Source of the DNA: Hybos culiciformis
Lineage: Eukaryota > Arthropoda > Insecta > Diptera > Hybotidae
Direction: 5' to 3'
Assembly: GCA_964007475.1 (NCBI GenBank)
Contig: OZ023274.1
Location: 104,455,372-104,519,371 of the forward strand
Length of the DNA: 64,000 bases
In this document: in pieces, positions 48,407-59,731 of the stretch
How the letters are laid out: each line of letters begins with the position of its first letter
Position numbering within the stretch: position 1 is the first letter of the stretch
Translations under genes and position numbers: made by a program
Notes under the pieces: generated by a model
What the model saw: the letters and a program-made list of their open reading frames with translations, nothing else
The model's database searches: none
Told to the model about the DNA's origin: nothing

Positions 48407-48537
48407 GTTCGACGAACAAGTCTGAAAATTCCACAAATTTTAAAACTGATAAAAATTTTAATAGTGATGAATTTGAAGGATATTATGATTATGATTCTTG
48501 GGAAGAATGTGATGAAAGAAATGAAAGTTTTTCATAG
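48407..48537 (+). CDS. PASK: Alternative last exon of PASK (short isoform)
   Basis: A TTTTTTTGTTTCTAG acceptor precedes GTTCGACG, which joins exon 7 (donor at 45843) in the correct phase and continues 43 codons to TAG. It is acidic and Tyr-rich (GYYDYDSWEECDER). Joined after exon 7 it gives a 1076-aa PASK ending about 125 residues past the kinase domain, closer to the usual family layout than the form using 46081-47162. A third option is read-through of the exon 7 donor, which stops at 45881 after 12 more residues. Confidence 0.6.
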
Positions 48538-50673
48538 GAAAATTTAATCAAAATAAAAGGTTATAAAAAATTGTATAAATAAAATATTGTAAAAAGGCTA
48601 TAAAAGATAATATGTGATATTTTATAAGTTTCTTTCTTAAATGAATTTTATGATTTTTTTTTTATAATTTATTTATTTATTTATTGTAACAAAAATAAAT
48701 AATTTTTAAGGTAAAATTATTCACTCCATTTTAATATATGTACCTCTATTATTATTACTATTAAAACAAATTTGTATTTTAAACTTACTATTATTTTGTA
48801 ATTTTAATTTTATTTAAATTATGTTTGCTTGTTGAGTTCTCAAAAAATTGTGTAATCTACATGCTTTATATTCTTTATTCTCACTTTTAATTATTAATTA
48901 TTGTACTGTAAACTACTTATTAATATAAATAATGAAAACCATTCAATAATAGTATAAAAATTGAAGAGTTTTGTTGTACAAAAAGAGAAAACGAAAATTT
49001 CAAATTTCATCCATTATGAACAAAAAACTATTTTAATTTTTATTTTTGAAAGTGTAATGGTTTTTTTTCACAAAATATAATAAGTTTATTTCATAAGGGT
49101 ATATAAATAGGAAATTTTATTGTATTATTTAGGTATGTAATATTTTTTTGAATAGTTTATTAATTACTTCATAGTCTGGTGATAATTTGTCAAGAAAAAG
49201 TACATATATTATTATAAAAATTAAAAAAAAAAAGGAATAGTCTAAAAAAAAAAAATTTGAATGATAATTAATAAATGCTTATTTTTTTTTTGTACAAAAT
49301 TTAGTTTTTTGTTCACTAATAAATAATTATAATTTTCATCCATTATACCTTTTAAGCTTAAACATATTTTATATTTTATTGATAATTTTATCTCAAAGCG
49401 ACACGAACTTGCTTTCAATATTTTTAATACATAGTTTTATTTAATAAATTGTATTTATAAAATTTTATTGTAATACAAAAATGACAATATCGTTACACGA
49501 AAATAAGTTGACTATTTTTACTTAAAGAACCCTATAGCAATTAAAAAGAGAAATTTAAAATATTTTATTAAAATTTGAAAAAATATACGTATTTATACGA
49601 ATTAAAAAAAAATAAATAGCTTTTTTAAAAACTTAAATATTAAACAAGTTAAGCCATCAAAAAGTTAAACCATAATTTTATTATACAATTGTAGGTAAAA
49701 ATAGTCAATTTTTTTTTTTTGATTTTGCGGAGCGAAAATTATTTTGAAAATACATTCATTTATCACCTGCTGTACTCCTTTCTCTACAAAACAAATCTTT
49801 TTTTTTTTAAATAAAACCTCGGGAAGAAATATAAATTCATATAAAAAAAAAATACTGCACAAATAATTATTGTAAAATCCAGCTTTAAGGCAACAACACT
49901 ATAAAATAAATTCAATTATTTTTAAACTTATAAATTATTGTCAAATCTTTCCTTTTTATTAATTTATGAATTGTATGCTATTATTTTTTTATTTAACAAT
50001 ATACTAAACTATCGAGATTTTACTATGATTATTTTAGTTTTTCTATCTATTTTAAATAATAACAGAAGTAAATTAAATGAAAAAAAAAAAAAAAACTTTA
50101 AAAGAGTTTTATTTATTTCGTGGTATAAATTATTTAGCTGCAAAATGATACCGTCTATCTTTTTTTTTATTATTTTTAAGATTAGTTGTGATTTTTTATT
50201 AATAATCAACACCTTCATAAATATAGATTGAACATAAAATTTGATTTTTAAAAACGATGTTATAATTATATCAATGATCTTAAAATCTATGACCAAATCC
50301 TGTGTAAAAGTTCAATTTTCGTTAGTGATCTTAATACTTAATTCTTAATTGTTAAAAAAGTTGTTTTCCATTTCCGTGAATTTTTTCTTTTGCATATGCA
50401 ACATAATGGTAATATATTAACGATGACGTCAAAATTTAATTCTTAATTATACGCATGTTCTTCATGCGCTTTAATAACGATAATATTGTCAATTTTTTTT
50501 TTTTGGTTTCTAAAATTTTCCCAAATCAATAGGTAATTATTTCCTGAAGAATTATAAAAATAAATTTCACAAAAAATGTTTAATTTAAAATCATTAATTA
50601 AAATAGTATTATATTTACATAAATAATAAAAAAAAAATTGATAGACATTATTGGTATTAACGAAACACACATA
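48538..50673. other. Intergenic, PASK to RUNDC1
   Basis: About 2.1 kb of very AT-rich DNA with T and A runs; no repeat family or gene recognised. It includes the PASK short-isoform 3' UTR and the RUNDC1 promoter. Confidence 0.4.
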
Positions 50674-53235
50674 ATGAATTTGAATGAAGCAGATGTTTTT
50701 AACAAATGTGATATCAAAGATTTAACTTTATATCAAAATCAACTTGATGATTCTGAAGAAGTCAGTGATGAATTGAATTTTAAAAATTTGCACGACAGTG
50801 TTAATTCATCATCAAATGAATCACTTGGACCGATTCGATGGGATCCTTTGGGTGCCGAGCAAGATACAATGACTGCAGGAAATCAAAATTTAAATGATTA
50901 TTTAGCAAGTAGTGCACGGAAATTACCTTGTGACGAAAATTCATCTTCGAATTTACCTGTGAGAAAATTGAACTCATTAGAAGAAAATAATGAACAATGT
51001 CTTGGGAAGTTAGATGAATCTGCGTTCGAAAGACAGAAATTACGATCGTTAGAAGAAGAACAAGAAATCCTCACTCAATCTTTGATGGCATTAACTTCAC
51101 ATTTTGCAAAAGTTCAATTTCGATTAAGACAAATCGTTGAATCACCATCTCAGGAACGAGATATTTTACTAAAGAATTTAGAAGAATTTGCATCACGCGG
51201 AATCCCCGAAGTGGATCAAGCAGTAGGAGAATTTGTTAGCCCTTTGAAAATGAAAGAACAGCTTGTTGCTCAATTGAAGACACAAATAACAGATTTAGAA
51301 AGATTTATTGCATATTTACAATGCTGTGAAAATGGAGCAATGTCATTTCATGAATTTCAATCAAATTTATTACCAAGTTGGTTAAAAGATAAAACAAATG
51401 AAAAGAAACTTGATGCATATAATTCGTATTCGGCAAAAAAAGCTGCTAAATCTAGGTCAAGTTCGGAATCTTCTACACCAAAACCAGATAGCAAAACAAA
51501 AACATTTTCAAAGTTTTCTAATGATAAGCAACCATCAACATCTAAGACTTTTCCGTTAGAAGACAATAAAATTCGAACTGATTCTATAAATCAAAAAGCT
51601 CATAATTTATTAGATAAAGCGTCAACAGTTATACAAATGTTTGCTGCGACACAATTTGGTGCAAGTGCAAGTTTCAATCGAAACCTTTTAAAAAAAACTC
51701 AATGTGGTAATCATTGGGGAGACATAAGAGGTAAATTTAAAAATGTACATAAATAACATTTAGCGTCCAGTATTAGATAATACAAGTAATATTAATCCGT
51801 TAAAAAATTACTATCTTATCTTCCTTTGAATTGGAATACTTGCCTATTTATTTACTCTGTGGATATTATATAAGTATAACAAGAAAATTGTATTTTTTAC
51901 CAGTTATTAAACTACACTTATTATAATAATTAAATAAATTGGATTTTATGCCTTAATTCTTATTCTTCACTTTTGGAAAATTTATGCCAATAATCTATTC
52001 AAATCATCTAATCTAATTAATAATTAAAATTATTGCTTCTTTGTTTTCGGGTGATGATTTTTTGATCAAAATTATCTTCATATTATTCTTTATTCTTAAA
52101 TTTAGGAAAAGTTATTAATAAAGATTTTTTTAAATTTTAGCTCAATTAGAAATAGATATTCAAGAAATAATTGGTTTGGCAAAAGCAGTAGAAGATATGA
52201 ATCATTCCTCACCGACAATTTCTAATCAAAAAGAAACCAATAAAGAGGTAATTTGTTTTATGTAATTTAAAAATAAAACATACCAACAACATATTTTTAC
52301 CTATTAAAAAATTTAAAAAAAAACTTTTTGAATTTTAGAAAGCAATTGGAATTCAATATAGTGCAACAAAATCTATTAAGAGAAATTGTCATTTAGCTTT
52401 AAATATTGAATTAACAACATTAGTTCGAAAAAATTTTGCAACTACTCTACAAAAACTAGTTCAACATGGATTACATTTTAATATAACTGCTAATACAGCA
52501 AATAATTTGATTGTTCCATTTATGGGTTGTTTTAATGCATCAACTCTTGGTAGTGATCAACACTCTGGTTATGCGGATTATGATTTAAAATATTCCAGTA
52601 TTACGAATGATAGACAAATGCATGCTTGGGAATTGATTCTAGAATATTATAATTTAAAAAATGGTGATGATTATAATTCAACACCAGCTCGAAAATTATC
52701 CCAAAGTTTCAATTTAGAAATTATAAGTGGCAATCAATTGTCAAATAAGGAAAGCCTATTAAGTTGTATTGGCAACATAATTCAAATACATAAACCATAT
52801 AAACGAAGTTACAACTCACATTTTAAAGCATTTGTTTGTGCAGCTCTCAAGTAAGTTTGATAAACGACAAGAGATATGATTTCTTTTAAAATGAAATTAT
52901 TCGAGAAAATTACATAATTTACGTAATTTGATATGCAGATATTTCGATCCCCTTTTTCTTATCTAGAACTAGAACATCAAATTTTACATTTATACCTAAA
53001 TTTAAATTGTATTTTTTAATTTTTTTTTAGTGAAAAAAAATTAGTTGTTTGGTTGAGTTTAATACTTCATTGTAAGGAATTAATTGAAAGCTATTACGAA
53101 TCGTGGTCATATCTGGTAAGGACTGGCTTTAATGATGCATTACATTCAATTGATTTATTAACAAAAAATGATTTCGATCTACCAATTGATTTGGCTATAA
53201 GACAATTTGAAAATATTAAGGATGTTTTTATGTGA
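50674..53235 (+). CDS. RUNDC1: RUN domain-containing protein 1
   Basis: Four exons: 50674-51730, 52141-52247, 52339-52850, 53031-53235; 626 aa. I chose the ATG at 50674 because the frame above it has no other ATG. The middle of exon 1 matches RUNDC1: LEEEQEILTQSLMALTSHFA, then KVQFRLRQIVESP and ERDILLKNLEEFASRGIP, with a heptad-rich coiled coil. A Ser/Lys-rich linker follows, then the C-terminal RUN domain (about 400-615) with NSHFKAFVCAALN, KKLVVWLSLILHCKELIE and WSYLVRTGFNDALHSID. RUN domains bind small GTPases of the Rap/Rab families; RUNDC1 was reported as a p53 inhibitor in human cells. All junctions fit; AATAAA follows shortly after the stop. Confidence 0.93.
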
Positions 53236-54943
53236 ATTGATATTATTAAAGTGTATAATTTCAATATTCAAATAAAGAAGTATATTATAAACTTAATACT
53301 AATATTAAGTAATGATTTTTATTCAGTTAAAAAAAGTTTTTAGGTATTTATTTCAATCTATCAAAAAATAATGCTTTTACAATCATTTTACTTTCTTACT
53401 AAGTTACTAAACTAAATTTTTATACTTTTTATAAAGCAGGTAGATAGTTATTCAAGAGAATAATTCATAATTCAAAAATAACAATTGTGAAAAAACAATT
53501 GGAGACATAAAAGATTAAAGCCTACACTAAAAAAAAAAAAAACACTTACCTGCCCACTAATGTACTCGAGCGTATAGTGAACCCTTTTTGGCCTGTTCAT
53601 AGACGTTTAGTTACTAAATCAATGCCACTCAACTAATTACTAACTACCTACTATATTAGGCTAAGCCAGAAATTTTCATCATAATCATTAACTTCCACTA
53701 TTTTACTGTTTAAATAAGAAGTTTGACCATTACCTACTCTACCAACCATCACTTTGATTATTGGGCGTATTTACATTACTGATGGATGCATACTGATTCT
53801 CTACTGATTCTCTACCTCTTTTTCAGTCTTCACATGTGCACATTCGCTTACCAACTAGAAAATTTCCTCGGAGGATTTTTTTCCTTTGTTAAGAGAGGGT
53901 GCTAACTTTAAAATAAAAGGACCAGAAGAGAAACCAAAAACCAAACTGCAACATCCATGAAGTAACCACCACCACCTCCCGCATCACCAGCCACCACAAA
54001 AACACATCAACCATCTCCCCACCAGCCCTTCAACCCGTCAGCAAACCTGAATCACTAATATAATATATTTTAAATATATAAACGGCGATATGAGCCACCA
54101 TTTCGGTAACTAAATAACCTATACAGCAATGATCTAAAAGCATGTAGACTAATATTGAAGCGGCGCATTCCAGAGTTTAGAAACTCTCACAATAAATGAT
54201 TTAACAAAAACATCAGTTCTTACTCTAGCTAGGGCATAGAATACTTCTTGATCTAGTGGAGTTGGAAAAATTTACCCAACTTAGAAAATAGTTTGGACAC
54301 TGATTTTTAATAGTTTTAAAGAGAAATAAGAGCAATCTGATGGAGATATAAGATTTAAAAGATGTACCAAGAAAGGCCTTAACATAGTCGGAAACAGAGT
54401 CCCTAGCCTTAAGGTTAAAAATAAATCGAATACACCAGTTCAAAACTCGTTGGAGACGGAGTAAAGATTGACCAGTACATCCCGAATATATCTCAATGCG
54501 ATAATTGATAAGAGGCATGATTAAAGCATTAACTAATTTTATTTTGATATTCTGAACTAAGAACACATTGGCGCAGTAAAGTCTTCTAATAATGGCACTG
54601 ACCTTACCAATTACACCATTTATACTTTTTGGTGCTTCTTATCAATTTTATTAAGTTCCTTCACTATTTGTCAACTTTACTAATTCAAATTTACTAATTT
54701 AATTGAGTCGCTGTTGAGCATGACTTTGGATTTTACTGTAATAAAATTTTATCCATGACCTTAACATTCCGGAGGGTTTTTTTTTGTATAGCTGTATAAA
54801 TCTTTTAGAGAACTACCTATATGTGGCCGCTCTAACTCTACCTACTGTTGTGTATTTTCATTATTAAATTTTTTAAAATCATATCACAAAATTTTAATTT
54901 GTAATCAACATTTTATTAATTTATTTATTTTCAATCACATTTA
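53236..54943. other. Intergenic with LINE remains
   Basis: RUNDC1 3' UTR at first, then mixed-composition DNA from about 53560 to 54640 including a decayed reverse-transcriptase end (see 54130-54600). A Pro/His/Thr-type CCACC repeat lies at 53960-54020. No intact gene. Confidence 0.4.
54130..54600 (-). pseudogene. Non-LTR retrotransposon ORF2 C-terminal remnant
   Basis: A minus-strand frame reads KIKLVNALIMPLINY, then GCTGQSLLRLQRVLNWCIRF, then YISIRLLLFLFKTIKNQCPN, the usual post-RT region of Jockey/CR1-type LINEs. It stops near 54225, and the expected continuation ARVRTDVFVKSFIVRV then SKLWNAPL is found in another frame at 54138-54222. A frameshift has therefore broken it. No endonuclease or catalytic RT region is present. 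Family matches the fragment at 47990 in type. Confidence 0.65.
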
Positions 54944-55360
54944 TTAATATTTAATGATATTTACAGCATTAGTTGGTATCTTTTCCCATATTAACCCATA
55001 TCTCTGCTCAAATGTTGCCCTACTGAATAGGCCCTTTGAGTCAGTTATTTGCTTCTTCATCATGAATATTTTTATTGAAAATTGTTTAGCCGCTTCAATA
55101 GTTATTTTATTATTATTATCGGGTGAATTTTTTTGTTGGCTTAACAATAAATTTATCTGACAAACCAATGAAGATAATAAAGTTGAAAGATTTTGATCCG
55201 AATCTTCCGTGTTTTCTTCTATATACACACAACCTTCCGGAAATCTTTTTTTTCTATTAAATGGACAATCTGTTGGTAATCCCTTCAAGCTTTTAAGTGC
55301 AGTTGTTAGTTCGATTTGGTCAAAAAAATTTAAGAAAGTTAATTGATTTATTGTCTGCAT
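54944..55360 (-). CDS. Unrecognised 138-aa protein
   Basis: A single-exon frame from ATG 55360 to TAA 54944. The protein starts MQTINQLTFLNFFDQIELTT and contains LPTDCPFNRKKRFPEGCVYI, an Asp/Glu/Asn-rich middle, QFSIKIFMMKKQITDSKGLF and ends near FEQRYGLIWEKIPTNAVN. Composition is balanced and not low complexity, unlike random AT-rich frames here, so I think it is or was coding. The same frame remains open upstream to 55411 with the protein-like words DLYCTWYNVRYL. Another frame begins at ATG 55434 (MQYNGWSDSLTLKTYTAPGT) and ends one base before this start. That looks like either a uORF or a one-base frameshift in a decaying gene. I do not recognise the family. Confidence 0.5.
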   Translation of the reverse strand: MQTINQLTFLNFFDQIELTTALKSLKGLPTDCPFNRKKRFPEGCVYIEENTEDSDQNLSTLLSSLVCQINLLLSQQKNSPDNNNKITIEAAKQFSIKIFMMKKQITDSKGLFSRATFEQRYGLIWEKIPTNAVNIIKY

Positions 55361-55777
55361 CAAGTATCGAACATTGTACCAGGTGCAGTATAAGTCTTTA
55401 AAGTTAATGAATCAGACCATCCGTTATATTGCATTTTCAAATATTGAGATTTTTTCTTGTTTAGTTTAGCTTGTCATCAATTACGCCACGTAGTTTAAAT
55501 CGTCAAAATTTTCTCTATTAGATTATAGTGCGGAAAGAATTTCAAAAATATTCTTGCAGTTTTAATAAATAATTAAAAACATTTGAATTTTTATTTTAAA
55601 CCAAACTACTAAACTTTATATGCTTAAAAAATTCTTTCCCTTTATTATTTTAAGCATGGCAAGAAAGAAAGATGTAATTAAAAGCAGGTTATTTTTTTTC
55701 AGGTAGAAAAGAGATGGATTATAAATAAAATTATAAAGGATTCATAAACAAAATATATCTAATTCTAGACTTGCAAG

Positions 55778-56583
55778 TAGAGATGTGTCGTCATGAACGA
55801 ACGAGTTAAAAAGAACGGCTCACCAAAGTGAACGATCAGCGTTTGGTCATTAAAAAATAAAATTATCGTTCATCGTTCAGTTAAAAAAAAAAAGAAGGTG
55901 AATAGAATAATTTTAAACATTATTGAATAAAAAACCTTTCCTTTATCGATATCGAATTATAAAAGAAATAGTCTAGTCTAGACTCTCAGGTCTAGATCAA
56001 CCAAACCAGATACCTACACAGTAAATGAATGAAAATGAACTAACTAAAAAATATTATTCCTTTAGTTCGCAGTTCAACTTAATGTTTTCCGTTCGTTCGT
56101 TCGGTACTTTTCCGTTAGGACTCTGTAAATTTCTGCACAACTGGTGTAGTTTAAAAAACGAACATGCACGAACCAGTTGTGCAGAAATTTACAGAGTCCC
56201 CGTCCCATTCGCTTCGCGCGAAGCCCGCCAAGAAAAAAAAAAAAAAAAAAAGGTGCCCTAGGAGGCGGCAGCCGTCCCCCGATACACGAAAAAACTATTC
56301 ATTTTTAATGACCATAAGCTTTCGGTAACATTGATTCACAATTTTTTGCGCCGTCCATTTGCGTCCGGCTAACGGATATGTACCGTTCGTTCAATTGAAA
56401 ATTTTTTTTTTAAATATTTTTGGTCTTGAAAAGAGTCGTTCAATTGAAAAATTTGTTTTTATAATTTTTTTTTTGACTTAAAAAGAGCCGTTCATTTGAA
56501 CGATAATTTTTTTAACCCGTTCACTGAAAAAGAACGAACGAGTTAATTCAGTTCAGTCAAGTGAGCGAGATTTCCCATCACTA
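55778..56583. mobile_element. hAT-like non-autonomous element with TAGNGATGNG ends
   Basis: Left end TAGAGATGTG and right end CCCATCACTA are inverse to each other and match the terminal pattern of many hAT elements. Subterminally AACGAACGAGTT occurs near both ends, with many other GAACG/CGTTC words inside (55800-55880, 56090-56105, 56385-56540). About 806 bp, no coding capacity. No exact 8-bp target duplication seen. It includes the 28-bp perfect inverted repeat at 56118. Confidence 0.55.
56118..56199. repeat. Perfect 28-bp inverted repeat hairpin
   Basis: Left arm 56118-56145 (starts GGACTCTGTAAATTTCTG) and right arm 56172-56199 (ends CAGAAATTTACAGAGTCC) pair without a mismatch across a 26-nt loop containing GTAGTTTAAAAAACGAAC. 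It lies inside the hAT-like element. A GC-richer block with a long A run follows (56200-56290). Confidence 0.8.
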
Positions 56584-56833
56584 CCCAACTGTAATCTTTT
56601 TTTACAATGAACTGAAATTTTTTTAAAATTCAATTTTTTATTTTTCGAAAGAGACAGCTGTACTTCCGGTTAAAAAACAAATAAATGTCAAAAATTTGAA
56701 CTAAATTCTTAAAAAACATTCGATTAAATTTCAGTGAAAACTTAAAATATTTTCAAATAGAGGTTAATAAATTTAAATAGAGTTGATTTTCTAAAATAAA
56801 GTTCTTTTTCCTCCATTATTTTAAAGAGAAAAC

Positions 56834-58999
56834 ATGAGGTGCGTTTTTAAAAAAAATAATAAATTTAAAAGAAAATTATTATAAAAATTAATTAAATTTT
56901 GAATAAGAAAAAAAGAAAATTATTAAAAAAATAAAATTAATGAAAACATTAAATTAAATATAATTTTTCTTTATAATGTTTTTTTGGAAACCCTCATTTC
57001 ATATCGATAGTTTTTTTGATTTTTAATCAAATGGTGAAATTTTAAAACGCAGACTATTTAATAATTCTTGTCTTCATGATTAAAATTGAAATAAAAATGA
57101 TTTTCAATATCTTAATTAATAATTTTTTTTATATTTTTTCTTAATTTTTTTTTAGTTCTCTGAAACTTCAAAAGAGGCTGGCCGCCTCAGTAATGAGATG
57201 TGGTAAGAAGAAAGTTTGGTTAGATCCAAATGAAATAAATGAAATTGCCAACACCAATTCGCGTAAGTAAAATATTATTATTATTATTATTATTTTTTTC
57301 TATTTTTAGAAATTTTTGGAATAGAATTATAATATTTTAGGGAGACGAGGTAGCTTTTGTTTGTTGACTAAGAGAAGGTATATGTTAGTATAATCCTTCG
57401 TATAGGTTTGTAACTATATTTTTTGGCAAAAAAGAAACATACTTCTGATCAAACGATGAACTTAATTGGATAAACAAATATAAAAAATTACGCTATCAGG
57501 TACCTATTGAGATGCAGTACACTGTTCCTAACTTGGTATACCTACCTAGTACTTACTTTAAAAACTTGATGATAACAATATATAAAAGTAACAAAAGTAC
57601 CTACACTGTTCAGTTCTATGTTTTATATATCTACACCTAATATAGAGATCTGTTTATTAGTAGACCATCGAATAACTTAGATGTGGGTATCTATCTATGT
57701 GCAAAATTTTCGTTTTTTTTTGTATTAGGTATTTTACCCAGTTGTAAGTTGGTAAGGGTTCATGTAGTTTTTAAAATATGAATATTTCTACTTAGATTTC
57801 GTTCAATGTTCTTTTTTTTTTGATCATAACTCAAATCTTTGATTGTTCTTTTAATTATAATTTTCGATAATTTGCAATTTAGATAAAATGTTAAGTTACA
57901 CTTAGGTACATTGCTATCTTTATTATTAATCAAAAAATTAAAATACGTAATCAGCGTAAAATAATGATTTCACAATATCATTTAATTTAATTTTTTTTTT
58001 CAATAGATGAAATAATTGTTTAATATCTAGTAGAATCTAGATATCTACGAAGGAACTGATAGCTATAGGTAAAACAATTGTCAACAAAAAAGTTTTTTAA
58101 ATTAATACTTTAAATTTGTACCTGCTTAATTTGAAAATTTGCATTTAGGTATATGAAAATATTTTCCACTGATTATTTGAGATTCTATTTATGACAAACA
58201 AAAATTTACAAAAGCTCCTAACTGTTGAATTACATTGTTCGTTTATCCAGGTTTTAGACTACTTAATGTATAGCCTGTATCTAATCAATTTTTATATTTT
58301 GTGCATAATCATGGACACTTGTAGCGACTTTCATCAATTTAAGTAAAGTAATTTCACTAGATATGATACTTATTATTTATAATAATAAATATAAACATAT
58401 CTTTACATTAGTTTTAATTTTCAGGCTATTAAAGTTTAGTATATACTTGAAACTTGAAACTTTAAATTAAATAAAATATTATATTTCTAGGTCAGAATAT
58501 CAGAAAACTTATTAAAGATGGTTTGATCATCAAGAAACCAGTAGTTGTTCATTCTCGTTATCGTGTTCGCAAAAATACCGAAGCACGAAGAAAGGGTCGT
58601 CATTGCGGTTTTGGTAAAAGAAAAGGTACAGCAAATGCTCGTATGCCAACTAAATATCTTTGGATGCAGCGTCAACGTGTTTTACGTCGTCTATTGAAAA
58701 AATACAGAGATAATAAAAAAATTGATCGTCATTTATATCATGACTTGTACATGAAATGTAAAGGTAATGTTTTCAAAAATAAGCGTGTCTTAATGGAATA
58801 TATTCATAAAAAGAAGGCTGAAAAACAACGTACCAAAATGCTTTCCGATCAAGCTGAAGCTAGACGTCAAAAGGTACGTGAAGCCCGTAAACGTAGAGAA
58901 GAACGTATTGCTACCAAGAAACAGGAATTATTAGAAATACAAGCTAAGGAAGATCAAATTGCAGCACAAACTGCAACAACTGGTCCAAGTAAAAAATAA
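56834..58999 (+). CDS. RpL19: 60S ribosomal protein L19
   Basis: Three exons: 56834-56838 (ATGAG only), 57156-57262, 58491-58999; 206 aa. The protein is almost the canonical eukaryotic L19: [72 protein letters not shown] and a long basic helix [20 protein letters not shown] ending in a variable tail. It is part of the large subunit and contacts the small subunit through intersubunit bridges. The tiny ATG exon with splicing after the fifth base is usual for RpL19. A pyrimidine tract TTCTTTTTCCTCC near 56801 fits a TOP start. Intron 2 is 1.2 kb without a recognised RNA gene. Confidence 0.97.
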
Positions 59000-59731
59000 A
59001 AAAATTCATACATTTATTATTAAACTTTAATAAGTAATATATTAATATATGAAAAAGAAAATAAATGTATAAAAAAAAAATTGTTTGTTTTGTATTTTTA
59101 AATTTTAGAATAGATATCTAAACATGGAGAGTCAACGTATTCAAACTTAATAAATAGAGTTATACCAAAGAGAAAGAGATCTTCGATATTTTGTAGTATT
59201 CTATAAATCTTGATTTACATCTCAAGTTTGAAAGTTTCAAATTTAGTCTTCGAGTTAGGAAAATCGATATTTGATAAATAAAATCTACCGAAAAAATCTT
59301 GATTTAAATGAAAAATAGGAAAATTTAAGGCATTTGTTTGTACCCAAAAAAATGGTAATTAAAATAAAATTGGTGGTATATTGGTGGTATTCATAAAATA
59401 TGGTAATATCGTAAAAAAAATATATTAAAACAGACTGGGATTATTAAAGTTGGCCGTTGCAGGTTGCAGTTACACACATTCATACAATTTATATCTGTCA
59501 AACATTGGTCAAAAAAATCAATTGTCAAAAGAGACGCGATTTGTTTTCTTTTGTTAAAAAAAAAATAAAAATAAATTTATTTTTTTTTGATAAATTTTTA
59601 ACGTAATTTTTTTTTAGTAGAGAAATAAATAATATAATATATTTTTTAAATTAAATATTAATAAAAGTGATGTTATTTTGATTGATTTAGGAATTAAAAT
59701 TAAATAAAAATTTTATTTGATTTTTATTATT
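59000..59731. other. Intergenic, RpL19 to UBE2F
   Basis: AT-rich; AATAAA near 59060 would serve RpL19. No gene or repeat family recognised. Confidence 0.4.

Noticed and set aside
49938..50296. Overlapping frames on both strands near 50 kb
   Set aside because: Poly-A/T driven Asn/Lys/Ile/Phe-rich strings with no recognisable domain.
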